Made by a program: the position numbers and the translations under genes. From positions 9,756,371 to 9,820,370 of the forward strand of contig NC_021678.1 in assembly GCF_000247815.1 (NCBI RefSeq): a DNA stretch of 64,000 nucleotides, written 5' to 3'. Below are positions 12,901 to 26,368 of the stretch, one piece after another. The stretch's first letter is position 1; the number at the start of each line of letters is the position of its first letter. The notes under the pieces are model-generated. The model was given only the letters and a program-made list of their open reading frames with translations, was not told where the DNA came from and did no database searches. Source of the DNA: Ficedula albicollis. Its lineage: Eukaryota; Chordata; Aves; Passeriformes; Muscicapidae.

Positions 12901-15900
12901 AGTTTATGAACTAAAACATACTTTATTTTACAAAGAGCTGTGATTTTATAAAAAGCTATTCTATATTTCTGAGCTGGCACTAAGCATGTTAAATCTCTCA
13001 TCTATTTGATCAAATTTATGGTTTCAGTACTCCTGAATAAACAGAACCTCTGTTTTTCCTTTACACTAACTAGTATATATGCAAAATGCCAGCATCAGCA
13101 TTCACCAAAAAAAAGGATTTCCAAGAAAAAAAAATTGAAAAACATAAATTTTTAAGAAGATGAAAACCTATACAGAGAAAAATGTTCATAGCAATTCCAA
13201 AGATATGTGACAGCATGAAGTGGAGTGGGTTGATGAAGAAACATTGCAATTATAAAACCTGTAATCTGGAACAGGGATAGCTGATTCCTGGGATGGTGCA
13301 ATTCTGCTGGTTTTAACATTACATTATGTAGCTATGGTATCTGATTAGGTAATTTATATGGAGTGATTTGACAGGAATTTTAAAATATCCTTACTGCTTT
13401 ATATGTCTATTAGAAAGGAACATTTCTATTTTAATGTCTATGCAATGAGGCAAGGAATCTTACATCTTTGAGATTATGAACGCAGCAGATAGAATTTAAT
13501 TACAAAGTATTTGCCACAGAGTAGAGACTCAGGTGAGATTTTTCTTCAAAGTCCTCCAAATAAATTATTTATAAATTGGAGGGATTCACTCTTTTAAATG
13601 CCTAAATTTTATTAAGCCAGTCCTCAGACTACTCAAGATTTTCTGTTTGTTTAAAACTCTGGTCTCCAATTTCCATTTACTTTGGCCTTCCTTTAATATC
13701 ACTAGAATACCTATTTTGTTTTTCCATCACTGATTCTCCCTGTCAATCTGCCAGAGCTTTACTTTTCATTTTTATTCATTAGAGGCGCCTTCTCCAACAC
13801 TCCAGAGCTGTGCTCCTTACTTTGTTTCCTGTTGTGCTTTTCTCTAACCAATCTTACATGCCTGCAAGTTTCACAGCTATTTCAAGACCTGCATCTCCCA
13901 GTTCTATTATCTATTTCTGACTACTTTTTCAAACTAACATTTAACCTCCCTGTACTCCTCCAAGGTAGCTCAGGTACTTGCAGAGGGTTGATGTCATCTA
14001 CTTGTGACACCTAGGTCTGCCTCATGCACAGCTTATATATTCAGTGGGAAATTCAAGCAGAGAAGTTAGGATAGGAAGAATTATTTTGTCATTTCTCTAT
14101 CAGCTGTTGCTCAACAGCTTAGACTAGATTCCTAAATTTAAAATGAGCCTTATCTAAAAGTACATTTACACTAGCAAATTAAGCAGTGCCAGGAAAGATA
14201 CTATCAATGTTAATAGGTATTGAGACTTGTTTTAACCCTTATAATTTTAAGCCTCAAATGGTTTTTGCATGTAGCAAATCACACCCCACTAGACAATTCC
14301 CTGGGGACAGCAGATAACAAGGATCATTCCCAGAAAAAACATGTCAAGGTGAATTTCGCCCACCTGTTCCTTATGCTGGAGGGTAAAACTGTTCCATAAT
14401 TCAGACATGTTTTTTTCCATGCCAGCTGCCCTCACTGTCTGAAAATGGTCCAAAGCACATCTAATTTAACTGTAGAGATGTAACCAGTAAGGCCATTGGT
14501 ATTCACTATCAATCCTGCCATTTCAAATGACTGTGGAGTTTACTCAGGGGCAGGAGAGTGAGAAATACAACAGTAATTTAGAATAAAACAGCTAAGTGGG
14601 TCTTTAATTATTGAATCCTCAGGCAATGTCATTTGGGATCAATCAATGAGAGAGTTTGCACTGAACATCACATTAACTTCTCCAAGAGCTTTATCTCCAG
14701 TGTTAATTTCTTTTATGCAGTTTAACCATTGAAACTTTATTTTTAAATGTTTTGCATATGGAACCAGGAGACAGCTACAAAAAGAGCAAACATGACTGAT
14801 GCATGTGAAACTTCCTACCTGAACTTTGCATGGGAATTTAGCATTCATGAGACAGCTGCAGTACATCTTCATTGCTGCTGGCATACTGATAGCACAGTGC
14901 TATTTCACACTATTTCATGCAGCACTCCAGCAATCCAGTATTCAGAGAGGTTGCATGGACTCAGGTCAGGACTGTAAATCCTATCTCCCAGGAGTTTAAG
15001 GCTGAGCAGCTGACATTTCAGCAACTCCCCCCTTCACAAATAGAGAGTTCAAATAATAAGCCCAGCAAACAAACCTTGCAAAACAACAACTCATTCATTT
15101 ACTTCATGAGAGCTCTATGAAAGACACAGATCTGCTGAACATCCACAGGTATACTAAAAGAGTGTGGCACTCTTGTTCTTGCTCTAAACCAGTAATATGC
15201 AGGTATGAAAACACCTCAGAGGAAAAATATATTCCGTGCTGGTTCTGCACAGACTTAGAAGGGTCAAACCCAGTTATTTACAACTTACTTTGCAATGTTT
15301 CATAAAACTCAGGTTTTCTACAGCATCTAGGTTTTGAGTTTTCTGAAGCATTTAAGGATTACAGAACATTTTCCCAGTATTTAGTTGTGTAATAGCTGTA
15401 TTGCCAGCTGTGAAAAGTGACCCATACCCCATAATCCTGCACTGTGCAACCAGTCTGTGAGGAACCCTGGATTCCATACAAGGCATACAAATGATCCTTC
15501 CGCTGAATCACATTCAGTCAGTGCAGTATCACTCTTTCTAAATTTTGTCAGTAAATAGAGGTAATTCTTTTCCTTTCCCAAATCAAGCATCTCAAAAGTT
15601 ATGGTCCCAGCTGCACAAGAATCACATGCCTGCATTTTATCTTTACACAGTTTACATATCACACTATTGAAAAGCAAACCTTATGACAAAGAAGAGGGAT
15701 ATCTCTGCTCCTTTCTCATCACAATTGAAACAGTTTCATCTTTTGCCCTTACAAAGGTTTTTATATCATTCTTACTTCCATAACACTAAATAGTTCTCAA
15801 GTAATAAAAGAGATGTAACTACTATCTGTTTACGCATTCCATTTAGCTTTGCCTTTCCTCAAAATGAAAATCATGACTTCTGATCACAGAAGAAAAAAGA

Positions 15901-16596
15901 AAAAGAAGAAACAGCTGCTATTCCCTTAAACATCTTTGGCCAATGTCCAAAACCTACTGGCAGATTCAGGCAGATTCTTCCACCTCTAGCTGCATCTAAA
16001 ACCCACTTTCTTATTAATTCAAGAGGCATATGGTGAGAGATTCCTTCAGGAAAAGCTATGGGGGGGAGGGTAACCCTGTCTGTTTAGATCCTTCCTAATG
16101 TAAACCTTCATGTCAGGTTGAAGTAGTGCGCTTTTCAAACCACTTTGGCAACAGAGGCTAAAAAAGAAATAGCTAAGGCAATGTGAAACAGGTGTGGACA
16201 AGCAATTCCCCATTTTGTACAGTTTTTTTACCAGTGTAGAGCACTCCCTCTATAAAATAAGCTCTCAGCATTGTGTAGTGGCACAGGTGGCAGTGTCAGA
16301 AAAAGGAGCTGTATGCAATGGCACAGGCAAGAATCAGCTGGGACTTCTACCAAAGGTCAGAGGAACTCAGGTGCAAACTTGATGGAACCACAAAGGGAAA
16401 TTTCACCAGCCTCCCTGGCTGATGTCATCTCCATGACAGAGCCTGGCTGCTTATGGAGCTCCCAATTAGATCCTTGGAGACTCATGACACACTCTCAAAT
16501 GAAGTTTTGAACAATGCATTCAGATCCCTATCTTTCAAAAACCTAATACTCTAGATCTTGTCAATGAAACCCATAGAGAAATACCAAGCATAATAC
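9997..16596. other. AT-rich non-coding stretch
   Basis: No gene or interspersed repeat is recognised. Open frames (such as 10425-10691 minus, 10956-11237 plus, 12708-13001 minus and 15381-15677 minus) are below 100 codons and lack motifs. The segment around 12000-12160 is mildly GC-richer but open on both strands, which argues against coding. Confidence 0.55.
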
Positions 16597-16670
16597 AAAT
16601 TAAACCAGGAAAAGCCCAAAGGAACTCTTCTAGAAATTAAACGAGGAAAAGCCTAAAGGAACTCTTCTAG
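16597..16670. repeat. 37-bp tandem duplication
   Basis: Units 16597-16633 and 16634-16670 are adjacent and differ at about two positions. Each ends with an AACTCTTCTAG string. Confidence 0.85.
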
Positions 16671-17411
16671 AAAGAACTGTGAAAAAGATTGAAAATTAAG
16701 ATTTTTTTCCATTCAAAAAGAGATTTGCCAAATTCAAATGAATACCAAACTAATTCCATGCAAAGCTTTTACTAGCTTTTGAATTTTTATTGTTGCTAAA
16801 CAATAATCACTTAATAGAGCAATAAAATGTGCATCTACTACTACCTCTGTCTGAAAAACCCAGATAATTAACAATGGAGTGAACACATCATTTAAATGAA
16901 GAACTATGGAAAAAAGAATTCTAAAATAATGAACAAGCCTGAGCCTTGCAAAATTGAAACTGTTAAGAGCCACCCGAAAGCTGAGGTAACTATACATAAT
17001 TTACATTGATCAATGACTAAGAACAGAATTCAAGGAAACCTGCAGAAGGAGTAGTTTGTGAGAAAAGGCACCAGCAACCAACTCGTTCAGGTTTATCTGA
17101 TTCACTCTGGATTTGCACACACCATGAGATAAGGCCCTTTTGGATGGCAGAACCATGAATGATACCAGCACTGCTCTGACAGTTTCAGGTGGTACAACAA
17201 CCTAATATTGACATAACTACCTAGGATGAAATATGTTTAAGAGTATGAATCTGCTAGTTATTAACAGTTTCCATCAGCAACTACATAATTAAGACTAAAA
17301 CACCCCCTGAGGGATCTCTAAAGCTTTATAGCATGAACAGCTAAAAGAATTTTATGTTTAAACGTATGTTAAAAGCAGGAAGAATAATAGTCTCTTTGAT
17401 TGAATCCTGAT

Positions 17412-17940
17412 TTTCAGTGCAGTTACACAAAAATGTGATCTTCTTTAAAGTCCAGCAAGATATACATGTTCTAAGGAAGTAGCATTCCAGAGATACGAGA
17501 CTGTGTTGGCAGCTGGAACTAACCAGGAACAGAAGCACACAGGATAAATCAGCATGTCCTCAGCCTGCTGATTTTTCACTGAATTAGAGAGAAACTTTCT
17601 ATTCGAACATTTTGGGCTTTGGGCAGTTTGCCATTAAAAACAAAACCCTTCAGTACAGTTACACAAAATGTGGATCTTCTTTAAAGTCCAGCAAGATATA
17701 CATGTTTCAGTGCAGTTACACAAAAATGTGATCTTCTTTAAAGTCCAGCAAGATATACATGTTCTAAGGAAGTAGCATTCCAGAGATACGAGACTGTGTT
17801 GGCAGCTGGAACTAACCAGGAACAGAAGCACACAGGATAAATCAGCATGTCCTCAGCCTGCTGATTTTTCACTGAATTAGAGAGAAACTTTCTATTCGAA
17901 CATTTTGGGCTTTGGGCAGTTTGCCATTAAAAACAAAACC
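17412..17940. repeat. 236-bp direct duplication with partial middle unit
   Basis: Copies at 17412-17647 and 17705-17940 (offset 293 bp) appear identical by eye over 236 bp. Between them, about 17650-17704 is a diverged partial copy of the first ~55 bp of the unit. The arrangement is therefore full, partial, full. The same minus-strand frame appears in both copies, but it is short and without motifs. Confidence 0.93.
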
Positions 17941-19904
17941 AGTGAATCAGTAAAATTTATGTCCCACAGTCGGCATGATATTCATGCTAAATCTGTCCTC
18001 TCATCATGCCAGCTCCTCTAACACTGCTGCAGGTGTCAACTTTGTACATGACTGGCATAACTGAAGACAAACTGGCATTTTTTCTATCTGTTTTCGATAC
18101 AGGATCCACTGATAGACAACAAGAAAAGCATTCAAACAGTAATTAAGTTCTGATTGCTTGACTTGCATCAAAAATATGAGAAGCTATAAAAGCTCAACTT
18201 AGAATTTCATATTCCTTTTCTGACTAAATCTTTCCCTCAGTGGCCTCACTATTCTGAACTCTTTTCACCATAAACTAGCATGAGGGAAGAATTCCCTTTT
18301 GGTCAAAACCCTCCAAACTAGCGCCTCATCCTGTTCTTACTTTCTCCACAATTTATGTTATTTGTGAAGGATCTTCAGCTAGTCATTTACTCACACTGTA
18401 CTTGAGTTTGGGTTTTCTTGATCTTTTAAACCCATCTAATGCTGACTTCATCATACATATCTAATTAATTGTGAAGTACCACAATCACCTCTGCCTAGAA
18501 AACAACGGGGCACTTCCAACTCCTGGGATTTTTGGAAGGCCTCTGGTAGGTGGAATTCTCCACTTTCCTTTCTATCTCTTCTATGATTCAGCTGGAAGGG
18601 GAAGAACAAAGAGCAAGTGACCTTCTACTTGAGTATTTTTATTCATCCTCTACTGGCTGGAACTCTGCTCCCCAAACAACCTGATAACAAGTGTCCCCAT
18701 CATTATATGTGCAGTTATACCACTACTTACATTAGTAAAGCATAATGCACAGGATCCTATTTATTTACAGAAAACTTGCCACAGTAAGATGCCATTTCTT
18801 GTTTGGGACTTCTACGAGGTACTGTAAGAAAACTTTAAACTTTTATTCCAGTAACAAAGCTTTTTTCATTCCTTCCTAAACAACTCGCTGTAGAATCAAA
18901 AGATTAGAGATCATTTTTTTCTTTGAAGCTAGCAGGCAGCAATGAATAAAGATACAAACATCTGTAGAAAGAAAATGTGCAGAGAGAGTAAAAGAGTAGA
19001 GGTCTTTGCCAAGACTGTCAGTATGAAATAAGACTTCAAACATCAGTAAAGTTCCAAGTCAAATTCTCCTTCCAAAACTTATTACCAAGTATAGTAAGTA
19101 GTAAGCAATGAAAATGCTGAGAAAGGTCAAAGCTGGATAACACATTTTTGTCTCCCAATTTTTTTAAATTGAAATCCATTACAACACTAGATTCCTAGAA
19201 AATAAGTTCAAAAGACCAAAGAAGAACTGCTCTCTTAGCCCATTAAATTTATTTCAAAAATTTCTATAGGCCTGATACAGCTTAGCAAAGAAGAACCAGA
19301 AGTTCAGAAGTTGGAGGGGTTTTGTCAGATTTTTCAGCATTTGCCTCCTTCATATGATTACAAACAATTTAACCCAGGACTTCTATTTAATCTGTCAACT
19401 CTACTGGCTTTACAATACACTTACTGTAAGAAGATAAATTGCAAGTGTCCTCCCACAGTTAGCATTAGAAAATGGAAAATACCAATCCTCATCAATATCT
19501 GTACTGTAAGAGGAGGGAATTTTTGAATCACTGCCCTTTGAGCTATGCTTATATTCCAAATGTTGTTGTCAGATAGAGAGAAAGCATGAGATCTCTCTAA
19601 AACCAAGGATTGTTTTCAACTTGCATTATACAAGTTGAATCTAGAAATGCAGCCCACTCTATAAAGCTTGATATCATAATTCCATCAATACTTGACTCCA
19701 GTAAATCAAACCCCATGTCTAAAACTAAATATTGCAGAGCACGTCAAATTAAAAAAAAAAAATAAAGCTGATTTTAATTGCTTCCATTAAAAAAGAATTT
19801 TGCAAATGAGCACAGAAAAGTGACTTGTTTTATAATGATCTAGACGAAACTCAGCCGAAATAGCTTGACTATATATTAATCAAATTCATGGAAATGCTAC
19901 ATTA
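17941..19904. other. Non-coding stretch
   Basis: No gene, repeat family or notable structure seen. Open frames are around 70 codons at most. Confidence 0.55.
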
Positions 19905-20313
19905 AATCATTTAGTTTGGAAGAAACCTGCAACCTTACCGAGCCCAACCCTTAATCTGACACGGTGAGTCCACCACTAAACCATGTCCCTAAGTGCCACA
20001 CCTACACATCTTTTAAATACCTCAAGGCTTTGGGGCCCAGCCACTTCCTTGGGCAGTCTGTTCCAAGGACTGACAACTCTTTCTGAATAAATTTTTCCTA
20101 ATATCCAATCTAAACCTCCTCTGTTGCAGCTCGGGGCCATTTCCTCTTGTTCTGTCATTGTTACCTGGGAGAAGATCCCCACCTGCCTGCTGCCTCCTTT
20201 CAGAGAGTTGTAGGGATTTATAAGGTCCCTCCTCAGCCTCCTTTTCTTTTCAACAACCCCAGTTCCCTCAGCTGCTCCTCTGCAGACCCTACACCAGCTT
20301 CATGTCCCTACTC
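19905..20313 (-). mobile_element. CR1 LINE 3' fragment (ORF2 C-terminus and 3' UTR)
   Basis: Read on the minus strand, this is the 3' end of a CR1 retrotransposon. It contains the C-terminal ORF2 stretch with motifs GGLDWILGK, RVVSPWNRLPKEV and SLEVFKRCVGVAL (frame 19976-20182), which match the conserved tail of avian CR1 ORF2. The 3' UTR follows towards 19905. The element is strongly 5'-truncated, which is usual for CR1. Divergence from the conserved motifs shows it is old. The endonuclease and reverse transcriptase regions are absent. Confidence 0.9.
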
Positions 20314-20602
20314 TTAGATGTGCAAGATGAATGGACAGAATTACTATTTGAAGAAAAAATAGAAGAATCAAGTGATTAAATACAATAATGTTCATGTTAA
20401 ATGAGCTTCTTTATTAAACTTGTTTAATCAAAATAAATGACCTCACAAAAACCTTCCAAAAGTCCTAATTACTTTATTAGGTTAGTGTGATCACTTAAGA
20501 GATCCATCAAGAATTAGTGTATTAAATTAATATTTAACAATATTTGTTACTTCACTGAGCCCACAAAAAAGTTCAGATGCAGGAATTCAAATTAACAAAT
20601 TT

Positions 20603-20650
20603 GTGATCCTCGCATATCCCTTCTAACTTATGATATTCTGTGATTCTATG
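20603..20650 (+). mobile_element. CR1 3' tail remnant
   Basis: About 45 bp resembling the extreme 3' UTR of CR1, with a CCCTTCTAAC-like motif. It ends in ATTCTGTGATTCTATGA, the diagnostic short-octamer tail of CR1 elements. It lies on the plus strand, about 290 bp from the minus-strand CR1 fragment. It is too short to subfamily-type. Confidence 0.7.
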
Positions 20651-23600
20651 AACTTTACCACAAAAATCATTATGCACAAGCATTGATGAATTAGAGATAC
20701 TCTGAAACACAGGACAGTATTGTACAATCCTTTTCTGAAGCCACAAGACATCACACACATTCAGCTCTTCTAAGATTGCTTCTTAATAGTAATCTTTGGT
20801 TGCAGGTTCCTCTACAACACAGAGGAAAGGAATAGTTAATCACTTCTCTCTCAGTATCCTGACCATTATAAGGTGGCTTTGGATGTAAACAACAAGGCTT
20901 AATAAATCAGCTTCCCAAATTCTCCATCCTGTGGAGTTAGGATTTTATTACGTCTCCGCCAAAAACCCCACAGATATGAATTTAACAAATTCTCTTTAGA
21001 AGCTTTGTGTTGGGAGGTCCATACTAGGTGAGATACTCTGGTGCCTTATGTGCTAGCTATACTTATTTCTTAACTGCAGCACTACTGAAACTGAAGGAAC
21101 TGTTAATTCATGGTCTCAGATGAAATTGCACTGCTTTACATTCCTAAATAATCACCCAGCCTAGAGCAGATAATTTTTACCTGTGCATATCCAATACTGT
21201 AATATTGAGACAGCGAGTTCACAGAACTCCTTAGATCTATCTCAGAAATTATGTCTCACAGTACCTGCATTCATAATTTTATCCCCAGCCTGGATACTAG
21301 ACTCCTAACAATTTGATCAGCAGAGCTTTTCCTATTCTAACACAATGACCTGTTTACACTCATACACACAGTTGCCAAGATACTACTTTTTAATATACTC
21401 TTTTAATTTAAAACACCTACATTGGGCATTTTTTTTGCTTGCAGCAAAAATCACTACACAGCACAGTTTACCTACAGGGTCACAAAAGACAACTCAAGAT
21501 GCTGCCAGTGATCAACAATCTCCTGTCAAGATATATGCAGGACCCTATTTCATTTCTGTTTATGCTAAATCTGCCTGTCTGGCAGTAGTCACAGTTATAA
21601 CTCCCTTAACAGTGTAAATGCTAAAATGTGTATTCATCTCAGCATTAGGTTACAGGGATGAAACAAATTCCTTAAAAGTAGCAGCAATTCCCACAGCCAT
21701 TCATTTCAGCATTAGGTTACAGGGATGAAACGAATTCCTTAAAAGTAGCAGCAATTCCCACAGCTGCTTCTTCACCCCATTATATCAGGTTTACGACTGT
21801 AGCATTATTGACATTAAAATGGGCAATCAGACACTACCTTCTTCATCTACCAATAGTTGCTTTAATTAGGACTCAGTATATTAATAATAATTACCTGGTA
21901 ATGATGTTCATCACCTATATGCCCTAATTTTCAAAGCAGTGCATACATACCACATTAAGCAATTAATTCTCAGAACAACTTTATGTGACAAGCAAATTCT
22001 ATCTCCATTTAAAAGACAGGAAAGCTGTACCTAAATGATACTCCCATGAAACATCATTTAGAAGTAAGATTAGACCATGAATATGACAGTATACTCAGGC
22101 TTTCATCTTCTGCCAATACAACACAGCTTTCAAGGTAAGATTTACAATATAGCTGTGCTAAAAGAGGTATAATTTGCAAGAAAAATAAACCAGAAAATTA
22201 ACATATAATGTAGCACAGTATATTATACTTTCAAATCATGATATAAACCTTGGGCTATGTTTCAGCCTTTTACACAGCAGAAACAAACCACCACCATGAT
22301 TTCCCAAGTATTCATTACAATATTCACTCCCAAAGTAACAAATTCCATGGAAACCACCACACTGAATTTAATTTTCATTTTTGCTCCTTAGTCATTCTAG
22401 TATTCGAGACCTAATTTCTAAGAATATAAGGATTTTTAAAGTATCTGGAAAAGAACAGCATAATATCTTCACTACTAGAAATTATAAACTTGTCCTGTGA
22501 ATCTGAATTACCTGTGGGACACTGATGCTTTTTGGCTAGTTTAAAGGGAAGAGTGAGGCTGAGATAACTTAGTTACCATAGCAATACCCTTCCAGAAACC
22601 AGACTTTGTTTGAAGTTGTTCCAGGTTCTGCTCTTTTTTACCAGATGCTCCTCCAGTGCAGCGCCAGACTGAACAAATTTTGGTTATAGTAAGTGTCAAA
22701 TATTTGACAGATGCTTCAGCATTTCCACAGTACAAGTGATGACCCGGTTTAATCTCATCTTTTGCCTCTGTGTACAGGAGGCAAGCAGGTGGGATTAGCT
22801 CTATTTGTCACATCTGTACCACGCAGAAGAATTTGACTCGCTGTCATTTCTTGGTTCAGGATTGCTGTTTTCCCTCCTGCTTCGTTTACAGATGGATCCC
22901 ACAGTCAGGCAAACCAAGACAGGGGTTTACAATTTGGTTTTGTTTGTTGCCTTCCCCCCCCGCGACCCCACCCCTGCCATCCCAATATTATACAACATGC
23001 TTTAAAGTTGAGCTCTACTATTCGTGCGTCTCAAGTCACCACAAAGGAGTCCACTGACTCCGAGCTTGAATCTCCTGCCACATATTCAGGCTTCCATAAC
23101 CACTAACTCCAGCAATCTACATTTCCAGCTGTGACCATAACCACTTTGTTTTCCTCTGTAGTATTCCCATGACCTTAAAATACTAAGAAAAATGCTTCTA
23201 GCAAGTCCTACTCACAAAGGAAAACATAAAGAAAAGGAAGCAGGAAACTGGACACAAATATCTTCCAAACACCTGTTTGCCATGACAGGCATTTCTCTAC
23301 ATAATTTCTCTTGAAACAAATAAGATGTGGTGTTTGGATGGCTTTTAGAGAAGAAAGGAGCCACAAGCTCTGTACCTTTCAGATCAATTTATCTTTTTAC
23401 TACTTTACTTGGCAGATTATCAAAAAGCAACAGTGCCAGCTACATTATCAAAGCGTGATATAAGCCCCGTTCTTCGTGCAAACACTACTGGACATGCTTT
23501 TAACTGCTCTTGTCCAAATGTTAGACACTTCTAACCCAGCTGTGCAGAGCAAGGTGACCACAGGATGGGAATTGTACTGAAGACAGGCAACTCTCTTCAA

Positions 23601-23756
23601 AGACTTGTTGAGCCTAGGCATAAGGTTATGGCTACAGCTCTTGTATTCCTTGCTTGGAGTCTCTGGCTGAAATAGCTCATCTCTTGCAGGAGAGGCTGGC
23701 AACAGTGCTTGGGCCTTTGGGATGGTTTTGTACTACAGCCTTTGCAGTTGTGTCCT
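20651..23756. other. Non-coding stretch
   Basis: Apart from the 67-bp tandem pair there is no recognised feature. A C-run with CpGs lies near 22955-22970. Open frames are at most 95 codons (22770-23057 plus) and lack motifs. Confidence 0.5.
21632..21764. repeat. 67-bp tandem duplication
   Basis: Units 21632-21698 and 21699-21764 are adjacent and differ at about three positions. Confidence 0.9.
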
Positions 23757-24800
23757 CTCTTGACTGAAGTAAACTGTGCTCTAACAAGATTTCAGCCATA
23801 TGATCTATCACCAAGTACCGCATGACTGGGGCAAGTGCAATACTAATGATCATGTAATGAAATACAATGATGAGATGCCACATAAAAATCAGTTTATTTG
23901 AAAAGACATGTTTTTAGTAGAAATCCTGACTCATAAATACAAATGTGGCTATAGAAACTCAAAGATGCCCACCCCATAAAATAAGAAACAAGACAGTGCC
24001 AGGTAGGTGACCATTAAAAAAAACAGTAAGCTGATGGATCCACATCTATAACATCATCCCTGAGCTCTCCAGCACTTGCTGTCATCACATTTTCTTCTCT
24101 GAACCTTGCTGAAGCAATACTGCAGTGCCACAACACACCAGAAAACCAATTGTTCAGTAAGTCTGATTTGTGGCGATACCATCACCTTTCTCACCTCTTA
24201 TTGTACCATCCTTCTCCAGAGCCTTCAAAATGCAAATGATTGAAGGGGGAGGTGGAAGGGGAAAATTGGTTACTTGAACTCTTGACTGAAGTAAGCTGTG
24301 CTCTAACAAGATTTCAGCCATATGATCTATCACCAAGTACCGCATGACTGGGGCAAGTGCAATACTAATGATCATGTAATGAAATACAATGATGAGATGC
24401 CACATAAAAATCAGTTTATTTGAAAAGACATGTTTTTAATAGAAATCCTGACTCATAAATACAAATGTGGCTATAGAAACTCAAAGATGCCCACCCCATA
24501 AAATAAGAAACAAGACAGTGCCAGGTAGGCGACCATTAAAAAAAACAGTAAGCTGATGGATCCACATCTATAACATCATCCCTGAGCTCTCCAGCACTTG
24601 CTGTCATCACATTTTCTTCTCTGAACCTTGCTGAAGCAATACTGCAGTGCCACAACACACCAGAAAACCAATTGTTCAGTAAGTCTGATTTGTGGCGATA
24701 CCATCACCTTTCTCACCTCTTATTGTACCATCCTTCTCCAGAGCCTTCAAAATGCAAATGATTGAAGGGGGAGGTGGAAGGGGAAAATTGGTTACTTGAA
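23757..24800. repeat. 522-bp near-identical tandem duplication
   Basis: Unit 1 (23757-24278) is followed directly by unit 2 (24279-24800). By eye I find only three substitutions: AAACTG/AAGCTG near the start, TTTTAGTAG/TTTTAATAG, and GTAGGTGACC/GTAGGCGACC. The identity is therefore above 99 percent and the event recent. Each unit carries an AATAAA on the minus strand (TTTATT near 23893 and 24416), but no gene is recognisable. The frames starting in each unit are short. Confidence 0.95.
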
Positions 24801-26368
24801 GAACAACCAAATCCTTTTTCTTTAGGATAGACAAAGGAAATATTTCACTTACACATAGGACTTTAAAAAGAAGGAAGTTTTTGGGTGTAGGTTTGTTATT
24901 TTCCCATTGGATTATCTGCACAACAGTTATAGACACTGTGATAAAACAAAGTAGCTATCCAATGTAAAAATAAACTTCCATAAAACTTTAGTAATCATTT
25001 TCTTTCATACATTGAACCAGGTTTATCACAGTGATATACAACAGTTGGAAAAAGACTTCATTATTTGAGTCATCAGGCAAACAATACAACAAAAAGCAGA
25101 AATTTACAGGAAGTTCAACGGGAGTTTCTTGTAGATCAACAACTTTTAGCAACAACTCAAACCACAAGAGGAATACAAATTAAATCCCCGAGGCAAAGCC
25201 AACAGGAAGGGTTGGTACAATTATTCGCTAGGTGGGCCTCAAAAGAGCCCTCTCCCAAGTCAAATGCACACCCCAATAAAACACTAGAGATACTCCCAAC
25301 ACTTCTAGGTCAGCATGTCCTTTCCATGCCACTTCAGCTTGGAGCAGTCTCAAGTATGAGTGAAGAGCTGGGTGTCAGATTAGTAGTAGTCCATGCCTGA
25401 TACGATCTGCACAACAGATTACAGAAGACCTAAAAAGAGATTTTATATATTGCCTACAGATGTTAATATACGATAAGTAGAAGAAACTGCGAGTTGCAGA
25501 TTAGTTAATGCTGTTAAAATGGACAGCCATTCTAAGGGATAGTTTTGCACTGAAATGTTTAGTGAGTTTGTTTCTTTTTCAGCTGAAGCAAGAGCTAGCA
25601 AATCCCTGCCTGGCATTAGGATAATTGGGATGTGGGAAACTTTCATTAGAATGACAATCCAAGAGGGCTTTGTTAAAATACAAAACTCCATTTGCATTTG
25701 CTGCTCATAACAGTATTGAACACAAACCAGATGTTACTTTCATATTCAGAATTTGGAGACTTTGTTTGAAGTAGCCACACATTAGGATAAAAATTCACAA
25801 AACAAACCAAGAAAGACAAAGAAAAATCCCCTCCACCACCTGACAAAACAAAAAAAGCTCCTATTTGGAATGCATGCTAGGCAATGCTTGCAATGAAAAT
25901 ACGTGGTATGGAGGACTTGTTAGCCTGAGTACCCAAGACTACTGGTGGTACTGCAGAGAGAACTGAAGCAAGGACAGATTACAAGGTTCCACCCGGGTGC
26001 TGAAATCGCTGCCCCTTCCTTCACCACCCTTGCCCATGGGTGTAGGAGTCAGCATCACCTGTATTCCAGATCAAGCAACCATTCCTGAAAAAGGCCTGCA
26101 CCCCAACCCTAGGCCTTGGCAGGCATCTGTTGGAGTTGTGGCAATCCCAAAAGAAGTTCCAAGGAATTATGGGATTCCCCATGTTAATGCCTCATAAATA
26201 TTCCCAGCCCTCATTTTCCAGGTATCATCACCAGTCCCAGCCCCTAGAATGTTCTCCCTTCTTTGTTCCCCATTGGCCCCCGTTTGATGCAGTGTCCCAC
26301 CCAGCCTACCCCATTGGACTCTACCTCCCCTTACCCCACCCCTGCACCACTTTTGAATTACTAAAACG
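24801..26368. other. Non-coding stretch next to the LTR cluster
   Basis: A 111-codon plus frame (25065-25400) is rich in Gln and Thr but shows no recognised domain. The stretch 25990-26360 is C-rich on the plus strand and differs from the AT-rich background. It may be host sequence or unrecognised retroviral sequence abutting the LTR. Confidence 0.4.
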
